This document shows, in pieces, positions 16,600 through 25,614 of a stretch of DNA of 64,000 nucleotides (positions are counted from its first letter, which is position 1; each line of letters begins with the position of its first letter). Both the position numbers and the translations under genes were made by a program. This stretch comes from Rhizobium sp. BK376. GTDB taxonomy: Bacteria > Pseudomonadota > Alphaproteobacteria > Rhizobiales > Rhizobiaceae. The stretch lies in contig NZ_SLZG01000010.1 in the NCBI RefSeq assembly GCF_004341625.1, positions 124,001 to 188,000 of the forward strand, given 5' to 3'. Under the pieces are notes generated by a model, which was given only the letters and a program-made list of their open reading frames with translations, was not told where the DNA came from and searched no databases.

Positions 16600-17109
16600 T
16601 TATGATTTACTCTTGCCGGCCGATGGGACAACGGTGTTGCGGGCAGTTCGAGAACTCTTTGGCAGGGATGCCGCCTCTTCTCTTGGCGATGCCGATTTAG
16701 CGATCTGTGCCACAGGTTTCTTCTTGGTTCGTTTTCGATCGACCTTCGCCTCGATGCGTTCGGCTTGCTTGTGCAGGCTCTTGCTGAGCGCGCGCAGCTC
16801 GTTCTCATCGAGATTTTCGACGCCGATGAATTTGTTTTGCGCCTTGCTGGTGAGGATGAGTTCGTCAAGTTTCGTCTGGATCGCCTTGCTGTCGCGGTTC
16901 TGCGAATTCTGAAGGACGAAAACCATCAGAAAGGTCACGATGGTGGTCGCTGTATTGACCACGAGCTGCCAGGTTTCGGAATAGCCGAAGAACGGGCCAG
17001 AAATGGCCCACAGGATAATAACAATGAAGGCAATGCCGAAGGTTACGGGCTTGCCCGCACCTTCTGCGACGGCAGTGGAAAAGATCGTGAAGATATGGTT
17101 CAGCTTCAT
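16600..17109 (-). CDS. Low-affinity iron permease family membrane protein
   Basis: A 169-aa protein with two membrane helices near the N-terminus (FGIAFIVIILWAISGPFFGY and TIVTFLMVFVLQNSQ) and the signature run SETWQLVVNTATTIVTFLMV, then QNRDSKAIQTKLDELI, which marks the low-affinity iron permease family. The C-terminal third is basic and low-complexity (RKRTKKKPVAQ...). Bacterial members are small and their transport of iron is assumed from fungal Fet4; a role in membrane stress is equally possible. It lies beside a DUF892 stress gene on the same strand but with its own spacing of 91 bases. The start has GGGGGCC nearby, a weak ribosome site. Confidence 0.8.
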   Translation of the reverse strand: MKLNHIFTIFSTAVAEGAGKPVTFGIAFIVIILWAISGPFFGYSETWQLVVNTATTIVTFLMVFVLQNSQNRDSKAIQTKLDELILTSKAQNKFIGVENLDENELRALSKSLHKQAERIEAKVDRKRTKKKPVAQIAKSASPREEAASLPKSSRTARNTVVPSAGKSKS

Positions 17110-17200
17110 GGCCCCCGGGTCGCTATCCGCTTCAACGTTACAATTGAAAATTAGAAAGGTCGCAACGCTTTCAAGGGCGCTGCGACCGTAACGTTCAACT

Positions 17201-17701
17201 TCAAGCGACCTTCTTCTGTGCAGCGGAATTCACCGCTGATTTTGCCAGACTTGTCAGCGCCATATCGGTCTCGGATTCCTCCTGGAGGGTTGCGTCCAGA
17301 AGCTTGGCGGCATTCTTCATCCCGAGCTTTTCCGCCCAGGCCTTCAATGTTCCATAGCGGGTGATCTCGTAATGCTCGACGGCCTGTGCCGAAGAGATGA
17401 GGCCGGCGTCGAGTGCCGCGGTGCCCTTGAATTCCTCGATGATTTCCTCTCCTTCGGCAATAATGCCTTGGATGGCTTCGCAGGTCTTGCCCTGTGCCCG
17501 CTTGCCGATGATCTCGAAGACTTCCTGCAGCCGGTCGACATGGCCTTCCGTCTGCTCGCGATGTTTTTCGAAAGCGGCGCGCAGTTCCGGTGCCTTTGCA
17601 GCGCGTGCCATTTTCGGCAGGGCTTTCAGGATCTGCCGCTCGGCATAGTAGATATCCTTCAGTGTGTCATGGAAAAGGTCGTCCAGCGTCTTCTCGGCCA
17701 T
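17201..17701 (-). CDS. DUF892 / YciE-YciF family ferritin-like stress protein
   Basis: A 166-aa all-helical protein. The family blocks are LDDLFHDTLKDIYYAERQIL, LRAAFEKHREQTEGHVDRL and SAQAVEHYEITRYGTL, with Glu and His residues at the ferritin-like diiron positions. YciE/YciF proteins are induced by osmotic and general stress; a ferroxidase-like role has been proposed. GAGGAG lies 9 bases before the ATG. An exact EcfG promoter motif (GGAAC-N16-CGTT) lies 48 bases upstream, fitting a general-stress regulon gene. Confidence 0.88.
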   Translation of the reverse strand: MAEKTLDDLFHDTLKDIYYAERQILKALPKMARAAKAPELRAAFEKHREQTEGHVDRLQEVFEIIGKRAQGKTCEAIQGIIAEGEEIIEEFKGTAALDAGLISSAQAVEHYEITRYGTLKAWAEKLGMKNAAKLLDATLQEESETDMALTSLAKSAVNSAAQKKVA

Positions 17702-17748
17702 AGGTTCAACTCCTCGTTTGGCGTTCTACGCGCTCCCCAGGACCTGCA

Positions 17749-17773
17749 AACGTCTTGTTCATGCGAATGTTCC
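17749..17773 (-). promoter_or_regulatory. Candidate EcfG/RpoE2-type promoter of the DUF892 gene
   Basis: On the minus strand GGAAC (17773-17769), 16 bases, then CGTT (17752-17749). Exact match to the alphaproteobacterial general-stress consensus, ending 48 bases before the DUF892 ATG. DUF892 genes are common members of this regulon, which supports function. Confidence 0.7.
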
Positions 17774-17859
17774 GGCCCAACGGGCTGCCTAGAGCCAAGT
17801 GTCCGGATGGCGGGATTGTCGGCGAACCACTTCCCTTCTTTCTGCCGCCAGGGAAGCGT

Positions 17860-18984
17860 CTAGAGGACACCCCAGCCGCGATAACGCCCTCTGCCGGTCA
17901 TTTCCCGTACGCCGAGTTCACCAACGAGATTGAGGGCTCCACGGGCCGTCACATTGACATGCCGAGCGACCATATTCACCGATACGATCGGTCGCGACAG
18001 GATGAGTTCGATCACGCCGGGCAGCTTGCTGTTCGAGCGCCGGTCCTTCATTCGCCGCTCCATCTGGCTCCTGGCAAGCGAGAGCCGGTCGAGCTCCTTC
18101 AAGCCGGCATCAGCCGCCTGTGTCATGGCATCCAGGAAGGCCAGCAGGCGAAGCGTACCATCGCGGGACCGGCGGCGTTCGTGACGGATCGACTTCAAGC
18201 CGACATTGAGACTGAAGAGATGGGAGGTGACCTTTCCGCGGCTGCGCAGATAGGCGCTGACGAGCAGGCTGCCCATCCAGTGCTGCCGGCGCAGCGGCTC
18301 GATCCGTTCCCAGGCATCGAAAAGCATGGCGGCACCGAGAGATGGCGGTAAAGCATCCGCATCGCGGATTACGTTTCGCCATGCCTGAAGCCGTTCTTCC
18401 TCGTCCCATTCTTCATCATGGACCAGCCCCAGCGGATCGACGTCCGTGGCAGCCGAGCGACTTTCTGAGATGCCGGCGCCTGCCTCGAGAGCGCGTTCGG
18501 ACCGAGCAAGAATGGCGTCGATCTCGGCAAATTCAGCGGCGAGAGAATCTTCCTCTTCGTCCTCATCGCCGATTTCGCCTGCATCTTCGGCTGTCTGCAA
18601 AGAGGGAGGACGTGGCACGACGACATCGTCCGCACCCTCCGCCCCGCCCCGTATCGCCGCAATTCCGGCCGGACTGATGCCCCAGGCCGGTTCGGCATTC
18701 CAGAGGCGGCGGCGCGCCCGCAGGACAGCGTGGGCGATGGTCAACTCATGGGTCGGGGCACGCGCATCCATATGGGCGTCATGCAGCACCAGATCCTCGA
18801 CATGGACGAGTTCGCCGCCGACCCAGAGCGCCGCAACAGAATCGAAGAAATGACCGCGCTCCTTAAATCCATCGGCGACAGCGTGTCTCAACACACGTTC
18901 ATCAAGCCGCGCCAGCATGTCCTCCGCCTGGCTTAAGGCAGGCAGAAGTTCGGATAGCGGGAGGTCGCTGAGATCGTATCGCAT
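17860..18984 (-). CDS. RHE_PE00001-family protein (DUF1612 plus helix-turn-helix)
   Basis: A protein of about 374 aa of a family almost confined to rhizobial plasmids and islands. The N-terminal part (SQAEDMLARLDERVLRHAV, HFFDSVAALWVGGELVHVED) is the DUF1612-type region, the middle is acidic and low-complexity, and the C-terminus (about 300-374) carries a helix-turn-helix-like segment VSVNMVARHVNVTARGALNL. The role is unknown; the layout suggests a Fic-less DNA-binding regulator of plasmid origin. Start is ATG 18984 or GTG 18993; neither has a strong ribosome site. Its presence hints that this region has plasmid ancestry. It is divergent from the copper operon. Confidence 0.75.
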   Translation of the reverse strand: MRYDLSDLPLSELLPALSQAEDMLARLDERVLRHAVADGFKERGHFFDSVAALWVGGELVHVEDLVLHDAHMDARAPTHELTIAHAVLRARRRLWNAEPAWGISPAGIAAIRGGAEGADDVVVPRPPSLQTAEDAGEIGDEDEEEDSLAAEFAEIDAILARSERALEAGAGISESRSAATDVDPLGLVHDEEWDEEERLQAWRNVIRDADALPPSLGAAMLFDAWERIEPLRRQHWMGSLLVSAYLRSRGKVTSHLFSLNVGLKSIRHERRRSRDGTLRLLAFLDAMTQAADAGLKELDRLSLARSQMERRMKDRRSNSKLPGVIELILSRPIVSVNMVARHVNVTARGALNLVGELGVREMTGRGRYRGWGVL

Positions 18985-19068
18985 TGGAATCACTTCACGG
19001 AAATCGTCATGCGGAACCTATCAGCAAAGTTCGCTTCACGACAGTTTCGTGGACGGTTCGAAAAGTGC

Positions 19069-19099
19069 TTGACCTTCCAGTTACTAGAAGGTTCATAAG
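19069..19099 (+). promoter_or_regulatory. CueR/HmrR-type promoter with 19-bp spacer
   Basis: TTGACC (19069-19074), 19 bases, and CATAAG (19094-19099). The spacer contains the dyad ACCTTCC-N7-AGAAGGT typical of copper-responsive MerR operators. An overlong 19-base spacer that the regulator untwists is the hallmark of MerR promoters. It lies 38 bases before the copper ATPase ATG, and the matching regulator is encoded just after that gene. Confidence 0.85.
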
Positions 19100-19136
19100 A
19101 GCTGCCAACTGCTCTTGCGAGCATCTGGAGCCTGAT

Positions 19137-21644
19137 ATGACATTGCATGAAGAACATGATCACACGCATCATCATCATCGCGACCATGGTGGTCATCACA
19201 GCCATGGTAATGACGCGATAATCCGCGACCCCGTCTGCGGCATGACCGTCGATCCCCGTGCCGGCAAGCCCACGCTGGATTACAACGGCCGTACCTATCA
19301 TTTCTGCAGCGACAGCTGCCGCGGAAAATTCGAGGCAACGCCGCAGGACTACCTGACCGCCAAGGACCCGGTCTGCGGCATGAATGTCGATCGTTCGACA
19401 GCGCGGCATTTCTTGACGCACGAGGGCGAGAAGTTCTATTTCTGCTCCGACGGCTGCAAAGTGAAATTCGAAGCCAATCCCGATGCCTATCGCAGCGGCC
19501 AGCCGGCAGCGAAGCCGATGCCGAAGGGCACGCTCTATACCTGCCCGATGCACCCGGAAGTCATCCGCGAGAAACCGGGCGATTGTCCGAAATGCGGCAT
19601 GGCGCTGGAGCCGATGGGAGTTTCCGCAGCCGACGAAGGCCCCAACCCGGAACTCGTCGATTTCACGCGCCGCCTCTGGATCAGCGCTGCCTTGTCGATC
19701 CCCCTGCTCATTCTCAGCATGGGACCGATGCTCGGCCTGCCTTTGCGCGAGGCGATCGGCAAGACCACCGCGACATGGATCGAATTCATCCTCGCAACGC
19801 CTGTTGTCATCTGGGCGGCCCAGCCTTTCTTCCGCCGCGCCTGGAACTCGCTGGTCAACCGCAGTCCGAACATGTGGACTTTGATCGGGCTCGGCGTTGG
19901 AACGGCTTATATCTACAGCGTGGTCGCGACGCTGGCGCCGGATATCTTTCCGATGAGCATCCGTGGCCATGGCGAGGCCGTTCCGGTCTATTTCGAGGCG
20001 GCATCCGTCATTGTTGCACTGGTTTTCGTCGGCCAGGTTCTGGAGCTGAAGGCACGCGAACGCACCGGCTCGGCGATCCGCGCCCTTCTCGACCTTGCTC
20101 CCAAAACGACACGGCTTATCCATGCCGACGGCAGCGAAACGGACATCCCGGTCGATGACGTCAGGACAGGCGACCGGCTGCGCATCCGGCCGGGCGAGCG
20201 CGTCCCCGTGGATGGCTCGGTTACAGAAGGTCAATCGACGGTCGATGAAACGATGATTACGGGCGAGCCCCTCCCGGTCGAGAAGAGCAAGGGCGATGCC
20301 CTGACTGCCGGGACAATCAACCGAAACGGCGGGCTTATCATGATCGCCGAGAAAGTCGGTGCCGACACCATGCTGTCGCGGATCGTCGACATGGTCGCCA
20401 AGGCACAGCGGTCCCGTGCACCCATCCAGGGCATGGTCGATCGTGTGTCGGCAGTCTTCGTGCCTGCCGTCGTTCTTGCCGCCATCATAGCCTTTGCAAT
20501 CTGGGCTTTCGTCGGCCCGGAACCGCGGCTGGCGCATGCGCTGCTTGCAGCCGTTGCCGTCCTCATCATCGCCTGCCCTTGTGCGCTCGGCCTTGCCACG
20601 CCGATGTCGATCATGATCGCGACGGGCCGCGGCGCGCATGCCGGCGTGCTCATCCGGGATGCCGAGGCGCTGGAGCGCTTTGCCAAGGTGGATACATTGA
20701 TCGTCGACAAGACGGGGACGCTGACCGAAGGCAAGCCAAGGCTCACCGATGTGCTTGCCGTGAACGGCATGGACGAGAACCGTCTGCTGTCGCTGGCCGC
20801 CAGCCTCGAGCGCGGCTCGGAACATCCACTGGCCGAGGCGATCGTCGCTGGCGCCGAGGAGCGCCGTGCCGTGCTCGGCGACATCTCAGGCTTCGAGGCC
20901 ATAACCGGCAAGGGTGTCCGTGGCCTGTCCGGCGATACTGCTGTTGCGCTCGGCAACAGCGCAATGATGGCCGATCTTGATATCGATGTCGCCTCGCTGG
21001 ATGCGGAAACCGCAGCTCTGCGCACCGACGGCAAGACCGTCATGTTCGTCGCGCTCGGCGGAAAGCTGGCCGGATTGATCGCGGTCGCGGACCAGATCAA
21101 ACCCACGACGGCGCAGGCGATCAGGGCGCTGCATGCAAGCGGACTGAAAATCATCATGGCAACAGGCGACAATGCGGTCACTGCTGCTGCCGTCGCCAGG
21201 AGCCTTGGCATCGATGAGGTCCGTGCCGATATATTGCCCGAAGGCAAGAAAGCGTTGGTCGATGAACTCCGCGCCCGCGGTGCGGTCGTCGCCATGGCCG
21301 GAGACGGCATCAACGACGCGCCGGCGCTCGCTTCCGCCGATGTCGGCATTGCCATGGGCACTGGCGCCGATGTCGCGATGGAAAGCGCCGGCATCACGCT
21401 CGTCAAGGGCGATCTGAACGGTATCGTCCGCGCGCGTCATCTGTCTGAGGCGACGATCCGCAACATCAAGCAAAACCTCGGCTTCGCCTTCGGATACAAC
21501 GCGCTCGGCATACCCCTCGCGGCCGGCATTCTCTACCCGGTCTTCGGCCTGTTGCTGTCGCCGATGATCGCGGCTGCAGCCATGAGCCTGTCGTCGGTTT
21601 CGGTCATCGGCAACGCTCTACGGCTGCGGCGGGAAGAGCTATAG
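19137..21644 (+). CDS. copA: Copper-translocating P1B-type ATPase with two YHS domains
   Basis: An 835-aa heavy-metal export ATPase. A His-rich tail (DHTHHHHRDHGGHHSHG) is followed by two YHS domains (DPVCGMTVD near residue 31, DPVCGMNVD near 78), a heavy-metal-binding domain (YTCPMHPEV...CGMALEP near 140), and the P-type core: TGEP, metal-site CPC in IACPCALGLATP near 478, phosphorylation Asp in DKTGTLTEG near 523, and GDGINDAPAL. It pumps Cu(I) out of the cytoplasm. The ATG at 19137 follows CTGGAG; the open frame to 18984 covers the promoter. It forms an operon with the MerR regulator, 9 bases downstream. YHS-type CopA proteins may receive copper differently from CxxC-type ones. Confidence 0.94.
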   Translation: MTLHEEHDHTHHHHRDHGGHHSHGNDAIIRDPVCGMTVDPRAGKPTLDYNGRTYHFCSDSCRGKFEATPQDYLTAKDPVCGMNVDRSTARHFLTHEGEKFYFCSDGCKVKFEANPDAYRSGQPAAKPMPKGTLYTCPMHPEVIREKPGDCPKCGMALEPMGVSAADEGPNPELVDFTRRLWISAALSIPLLILSMGPMLGLPLREAIGKTTATWIEFILATPVVIWAAQPFFRRAWNSLVNRSPNMWTLIGLGVGTAYIYSVVATLAPDIFPMSIRGHGEAVPVYFEAASVIVALVFVGQVLELKARERTGSAIRALLDLAPKTTRLIHADGSETDIPVDDVRTGDRLRIRPGERVPVDGSVTEGQSTVDETMITGEPLPVEKSKGDALTAGTINRNGGLIMIAEKVGADTMLSRIVDMVAKAQRSRAPIQGMVDRVSAVFVPAVVLAAIIAFAIWAFVGPEPRLAHALLAAVAVLIIACPCALGLATPMSIMIATGRGAHAGVLIRDAEALERFAKVDTLIVDKTGTLTEGKPRLTDVLAVNGMDENRLLSLAASLERGSEHPLAEAIVAGAEERRAVLGDISGFEAITGKGVRGLSGDTAVALGNSAMMADLDIDVASLDAETAALRTDGKTVMFVALGGKLAGLIAVADQIKPTTAQAIRALHASGLKIIMATGDNAVTAAAVARSLGIDEVRADILPEGKKALVDELRARGAVVAMAGDGINDAPALASADVGIAMGTGADVAMESAGITLVKGDLNGIVRARHLSEATIRNIKQNLGFAFGYNALGIPLAAGILYPVFGLLLSPMIAAAAMSLSSVSVIGNALRLRREEL

Positions 21645-21653
21645 GAGAACGAC

Positions 21654-22058
21654 ATGAATATCGGCGAAGCATCTGATCGATCCGGCCTGCCGGCAAAGAC
21701 GATCCGTTATTATGAAGATATAGGCCTGATCCATCCGGATCGGGCCGATAATGGATACCGGGACTATGGCAGCGACGACGTGCACAAGCTGCGCTTCCTC
21801 CACCGCTCGCGCGGTCTCGGCTTTTCCGTCGAGGAATGCCGGCAATTGCTGGCGCTCTATGAGGACAAGAGCCGCGCCAGCGCAGACGTCCGCGAGATCG
21901 CCTCATCCAAACTGACCGAGATCGATCGCAAGATCCGAGAACTGACCGAGCTTCGGCGAACGCTCGAGCACCTCGTCCATGCCTGTCATGGCAATGACAG
22001 GCCCGATTGCCCGATCCTGGAAGAACTTGCTGAAGCGGCGACCGTCCAAACCGGCTAG
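21654..22058 (+). CDS. hmrR: Copper-responsive MerR-family regulator (HmrR/CueR)
   Basis: A 134-aa MerR activator. The DNA-binding domain is GEASDRSGLPAKTIRYYEDI...NGYRDY, then a long dimerisation helix, and the metal loop has two cysteines seven residues apart (C111 and C119 in ACHGNDRPDCP), the signature of Cu(I)/Ag(I)/Au(I) sensors. It should bind the 19-bp-spacer promoter at 19069-19099 and switch on the copper ATPase and itself. The gene sits 9 bases after the ATPase stop, with GGAG before its ATG. Confidence 0.92.
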   Translation: MNIGEASDRSGLPAKTIRYYEDIGLIHPDRADNGYRDYGSDDVHKLRFLHRSRGLGFSVEECRQLLALYEDKSRASADVREIASSKLTEIDRKIRELTELRRTLEHLVHACHGNDRPDCPILEELAEAATVQTG

Positions 22059-22128
22059 CCGGACGCTTTTTCGGAGTTTGCGTATTTGGCAGCGAACGCC
22101 GCTACGGCTGGTGAGCCGTTGGGGCAGT

Positions 22129-23319
22129 TCAGTACACCCGTTCGACGGCGATCGCCGTCGCCTCGCCGCCACCGATGCAGAGTGCAGCCACGCCCCGCGT
22201 GGCGCCGCGGCGCTCCAGCGCGTGCAGCAGCGTCACGATCAGCCGGGCTCCCGTCGCGCCGATCGGATGACCGAGCGCGCAAGCGCCGCCATTGACGTTC
22301 AGGCGATCACGCTCGATGCCGAGATCCTTTGCGGCGGCCATCGCAACGACGGCGAAGGCCTCGTTGATCTCGAAAAGGTCGACATCCCCGACCTTCCAGC
22401 CGGTCTTGTCGAGCACCTTGCGGATCGCAGGGATCGGCGCGGTAGTGTACCAGGCCGGCTCCTGGCTGTGGGTCGCATGGGCCTTGATCTCGGCGAGGAT
22501 GGGAAGGCCCTCGCGCTCGGCAACGGAGCGCCGCGTCAGCACCAGGGCGGCCGCGCCATCGGCATTTGCAGATGCACTTGCCGCCGTGATTGTTCCGTCG
22601 GCGCGGAAGGCTGGCTTTAGTGTCGGGATTTTTTCGGGGGAGACCTTCAAGGGGTGCTCATCCTTGCTGATCGTGACAGGACCGCCTTTCGCGGGCACCG
22701 ACAGGGGCGTGATCTCGGCTTCGAAGGCGCCGCTCTCGATTGCCGTCCGCGCCCGGGTCAACGTTTCGACCGCATAGGCATCCTGATCGTCACGGGTGAA
22801 CTGATAGGCCTCGGCTGCTGCCTCGCCGAAATCACCCATCGGCCGGCCCTTCTCATAGGCGTCCTCCAGGCCGTCGAGCATCATGTGATCAAAAATCGTG
22901 TCGTGGCCAACGCGATAGCCACCCCTCGCCTTGGCCAGCAGGTAGGGCGCGTTCGACATCGATTCCATGCCGCCCGACACCACGATCGAGGCTGAGCCGG
23001 CAAGGATGAGATCATGCGCCAGCATCGTCGCCTTCATGCCGGAACCGCAGACCTTGTTGACCGTGGTTGCGCCGACTGCATCGGGAAGGCCCGCCTTTCT
23101 AGAAGCCTGCCGGGCGGGCGCCTGTCCCTGGCCGGCCGGAAGAACACAGCCGAAGAGCACTTCCTCGACGCGTTCCGGCGAGAGGCCGGCGCGCTCAAGC
23201 GCCGCGCGAATGACATGGCTGCCGAGTTCCGGCGCAGCAAGCGCCGATAGTTCTCCCTGGAAACGCCCGAGTGGTGTGCGTGTGGCCGAAACGATGACAA
23301 CGGGATCTGAGGCGGACAT
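22129..23319 (-). CDS. Acetyl-CoA C-acetyltransferase (thiolase)
   Basis: A 396-aa thiolase with all catalytic residues: nucleophile Cys in NKVCGSGMKAT, the NEAF loop, His in GGACALGHPIGATGAR, and the acid-base Cys in ALCIGGGEAT. It condenses two acetyl-CoA to acetoacetyl-CoA or runs the reverse cleavage. Biosynthetic PhbA and degradative AtoB types look alike; no phbB or acetoacetate genes are adjacent, so the direction is open. AGAGGA precedes the ATG. A 14-base palindrome (23373-23386) upstream may be its operator. Confidence 0.92.
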   Translation of the reverse strand: MSASDPVVIVSATRTPLGRFQGELSALAAPELGSHVIRAALERAGLSPERVEEVLFGCVLPAGQGQAPARQASRKAGLPDAVGATTVNKVCGSGMKATMLAHDLILAGSASIVVSGGMESMSNAPYLLAKARGGYRVGHDTIFDHMMLDGLEDAYEKGRPMGDFGEAAAEAYQFTRDDQDAYAVETLTRARTAIESGAFEAEITPLSVPAKGGPVTISKDEHPLKVSPEKIPTLKPAFRADGTITAASASANADGAAALVLTRRSVAEREGLPILAEIKAHATHSQEPAWYTTAPIPAIRKVLDKTGWKVGDVDLFEINEAFAVVAMAAAKDLGIERDRLNVNGGACALGHPIGATGARLIVTLLHALERRGATRGVAALCIGGGEATAIAVERVY

Positions 23320-23372
23320 GGCATTCCTCTCTGCGACGACTTAAATGACGACCATCATCATAAACCAATTAA

Positions 23373-23386
23373 ATGACATATGTCAT
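23373..23386. promoter_or_regulatory. 14-bp perfect palindrome upstream of the thiolase
   Basis: ATGACATATGTCAT is fully self-complementary, lies 54 bases before the thiolase ATG and in an AT-rich stretch. It fits a small dimeric regulator of the TetR or MarR type. No regulator gene is next to it. Confidence 0.4.
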
Positions 23387-23556
23387 GAAAACTTCCATTC
23401 CCGACGGAAGAATCTTTGTCGAGACCCGGACAATGCCGTGACAAGATTAGCCGGAAACCATTTCGCCAAAAGTGCGTTCCCTTCCGAACCTGGCAGCTTA
23501 CCTCTTTGCCCTCCGCATTTTTCCGGACATGATCGACGCCAAGGGGAACCTCAATC

Positions 23557-25104
23557 ATGGCCTTCTTCGAAAGCTTGCTCACTCTGCTGGCGGTAGCGGT
23601 CATAGTCCTGCAGCCGTCGCGGCGATTGGTCATTCCATATCCGACCATGCTAGCGGTCGCCGGCGTACTCGTTGCGGCGCTGCCCTGGGCGCCGGCGATC
23701 TCGATCGATCCCCAGCTTGCGCTCGCCTTGTTTATTTCACCCGCCCTCTTCGACGCCGCCTACGATCTGCCGCCGCGGACATTGAGACAGAATTGGCTGC
23801 CACTAATATCGCTGGCCGCCATCGCCGTGATCCTCACCACACTCGCCGTTGCCTGGCTCGGCGTTGCCTTTGCAGGACTGCCGGTCGCCGCCGCGATCGC
23901 ACTCGGCGCAATCGTCGCGCCGCCGGATGCGGCCGCCGCAACGGCCATGCTCAGCCGCTTTTCCCTGCCGCGCCGGGCATTTGCCGTGTTAAAAGGTGAA
24001 AGCCTGCTGAACGATGCCGTGGCGCTGCTCATTTTCAGCGCCGCAGTTTCGACGGCATCTGGGATCGTCCCCCTCACGGAACTCGCCCCTCGGCTTGCCC
24101 TTGCCGTTCCCGGCGGACTGCTCCTCGGCTTTCTTCTCGGCAAGCTCTACCTGTTTCTGGCGACAAGGCTCGCAGGCACGCTCGGCGGGTCGCTTTTCGA
24201 ATTCGTAGCAACCTTCGGCACCTGGGTGATCGCAGAGCGGCTGCATCTTTCCGCCGTGCTTGCCATCGTCGTCTATGCAATGGTCATTGCCCGCTACATG
24301 CCTGAGCGGCAGACGGCGCGCAACCGTATCCATTCCTACTCGGTCTGGGAAGCGACCATCTTCATGCTCAATGTACTGGCATTTCTGCTGATGGGCATGC
24401 AGGCGCGCGCGACGATCATGCAGCTTTATCAACACGACCTGGCTTTTGCCTCGCTTTTTGCAGCCTCGGTATTCCTTGTCGTGGTCGGCGTTCGCATGCT
24501 GTGGGTGTTGTTCTACAATCGGGTGCTCCATTATCTCGCCAAGGCGGGGATCGTTTCGGAGAGGTCGCCATCCATGGCGATGACCATCCTTGCGGGATGG
24601 TGCGGCATGCGCGGCGTAGTCACGCTTGCAACCGCAATCGCTCTTCCGGCTTCTTTTCCTTCGCGCGATCTGATCGTATTCAGCGCTCTCGCCGTCGTAC
24701 TCGGCACGCTTATCTTGCAGGGCCTGACGCTCGGCCCCCTGATCCATCTGCTTAAATTTAAAAGCGACGACTCGTTGCGCGACGAGATCGCCGCCACGCG
24801 ACTGGCATTGCTCGATACTGCACTCGATGAATTGGACAAGTCCGAACAGACGGATGAGGTCCGTACGCTGCGCGAAATCTATCGCGGAGAGCGCAAACTG
24901 ACCAGCAGCGGAATTCACCCCCGTGAAGCCAGCGAGTTCGACAAGCTTAGGCGGAAAACCATCAGGGCCAAACGCGTCAAGCTCGCAGAGTTGCGCCGCA
25001 GCGGGGCGATCGATGACGATGTCTTCCACGCCCTTGAACGGGAACTCGACTGGGCGGAACTTGCCGCGGCGACACCCGACCAGTTCGAGATCATCGAGGG
25101 TTAG
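23557..25104 (+). CDS. CPA1-family Na+/H+ (cation/proton) antiporter
   Basis: A 515-aa integral membrane protein with about twelve hydrophobic segments and a soluble C-terminal tail of about 110 residues. The CPA1 core is visible: GAIVAPPDAAAATAM with the cation-site acidic residue and LKGESLLNDAVALLIF with the conserved ND pair. It exchanges Na+ or K+ for H+ at the inner membrane. AAGGGGA precedes the ATG. The last 14 bases overlap the 3' end of the convergent nsrR gene. No partner genes are adjacent. Confidence 0.9.
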   Translation: MAFFESLLTLLAVAVIVLQPSRRLVIPYPTMLAVAGVLVAALPWAPAISIDPQLALALFISPALFDAAYDLPPRTLRQNWLPLISLAAIAVILTTLAVAWLGVAFAGLPVAAAIALGAIVAPPDAAAATAMLSRFSLPRRAFAVLKGESLLNDAVALLIFSAAVSTASGIVPLTELAPRLALAVPGGLLLGFLLGKLYLFLATRLAGTLGGSLFEFVATFGTWVIAERLHLSAVLAIVVYAMVIARYMPERQTARNRIHSYSVWEATIFMLNVLAFLLMGMQARATIMQLYQHDLAFASLFAASVFLVVVGVRMLWVLFYNRVLHYLAKAGIVSERSPSMAMTILAGWCGMRGVVTLATAIALPASFPSRDLIVFSALAVVLGTLILQGLTLGPLIHLLKFKSDDSLRDEIAATRLALLDTALDELDKSEQTDEVRTLREIYRGERKLTSSGIHPREASEFDKLRRKTIRAKRVKLAELRRSGAIDDDVFHALERELDWAELAAATPDQFEIIEG

Positions 25105-25563
25105 GCCGGGGTGCCCGAACGACATCCAGGTTGATACCCAAAAGCTGGCGTAGCGGCACCGAGGGGCGAACGAGATCCGCCAGCGTATAGCCGTCGAGCA
25201 CATCCAGAAAAGCAGCAGCCGCAGAAGCCAGCGCACGCTTGAGAACGCAGGCTGGCTGAACCGCGCAGACCATGGTTGCCCCCGCCTCCATGCAGGGAAC
25301 GATGGCAAAATCGGGCTCGCATGCCCTGACGATCTCACCGACACCGATCTCGGAGGCACCGCGTGCCAACCGCATTCCGCCCTGGCGCCCTCGCACAGTT
25401 TCAATGAGACCTTTCTGTCCAAGTTCATGGGTGATTTCATCAGATGAGCCTTCGAAATATCGTAGGCTTCGGAAATCTCTGAAATGGTCGCAAGACGATC
25501 GCCGTTCAGCCCGAGATACATCATCAGGCGCAACGCATAGTCGGAGTAAACGGTCAGTCGCAT
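25091..25563 (-). pseudogene. nsrR: NsrR-type Rrf2 nitric-oxide sensor, split by a 1-nt frameshift
   Basis: Two adjoining reading frames make one Rrf2 protein. The first 43 codons (MRLTVYSDYALRLMMYLGLN...YDISKAHLMK) hold the start of the winged helix; the rest (THELGQKGLIETVRGRQGG...) continues one frame over and has three cysteines with C-x8-C-x5-C spacing (PCMEAGATMVCAVQPAC), the Fe-S ligands of alphaproteobacterial NsrR. The join is at TTT 25435-25437 (AAA on the coding strand); one more A restores an unbroken protein of about 157 residues. NsrR represses hmp until NO destroys its cluster. It follows hmp on the same strand and has its own NsrR-like site. It is either a sequencing error in a short homopolymer or a true recent inactivation. 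Confidence 0.85.
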
Positions 25564-25614
25564 GGTCTGCTGTCCGAACAACGATGGAAATGGCGGATGG
25601 ATATCTACCACACA

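Noticed and set aside
18984..19136. 51-codon N-terminal extension of the copper ATPase
   Set aside because: It would cover the MerR-type promoter and lacks protein features; CTGGAG precedes ATG 19137.
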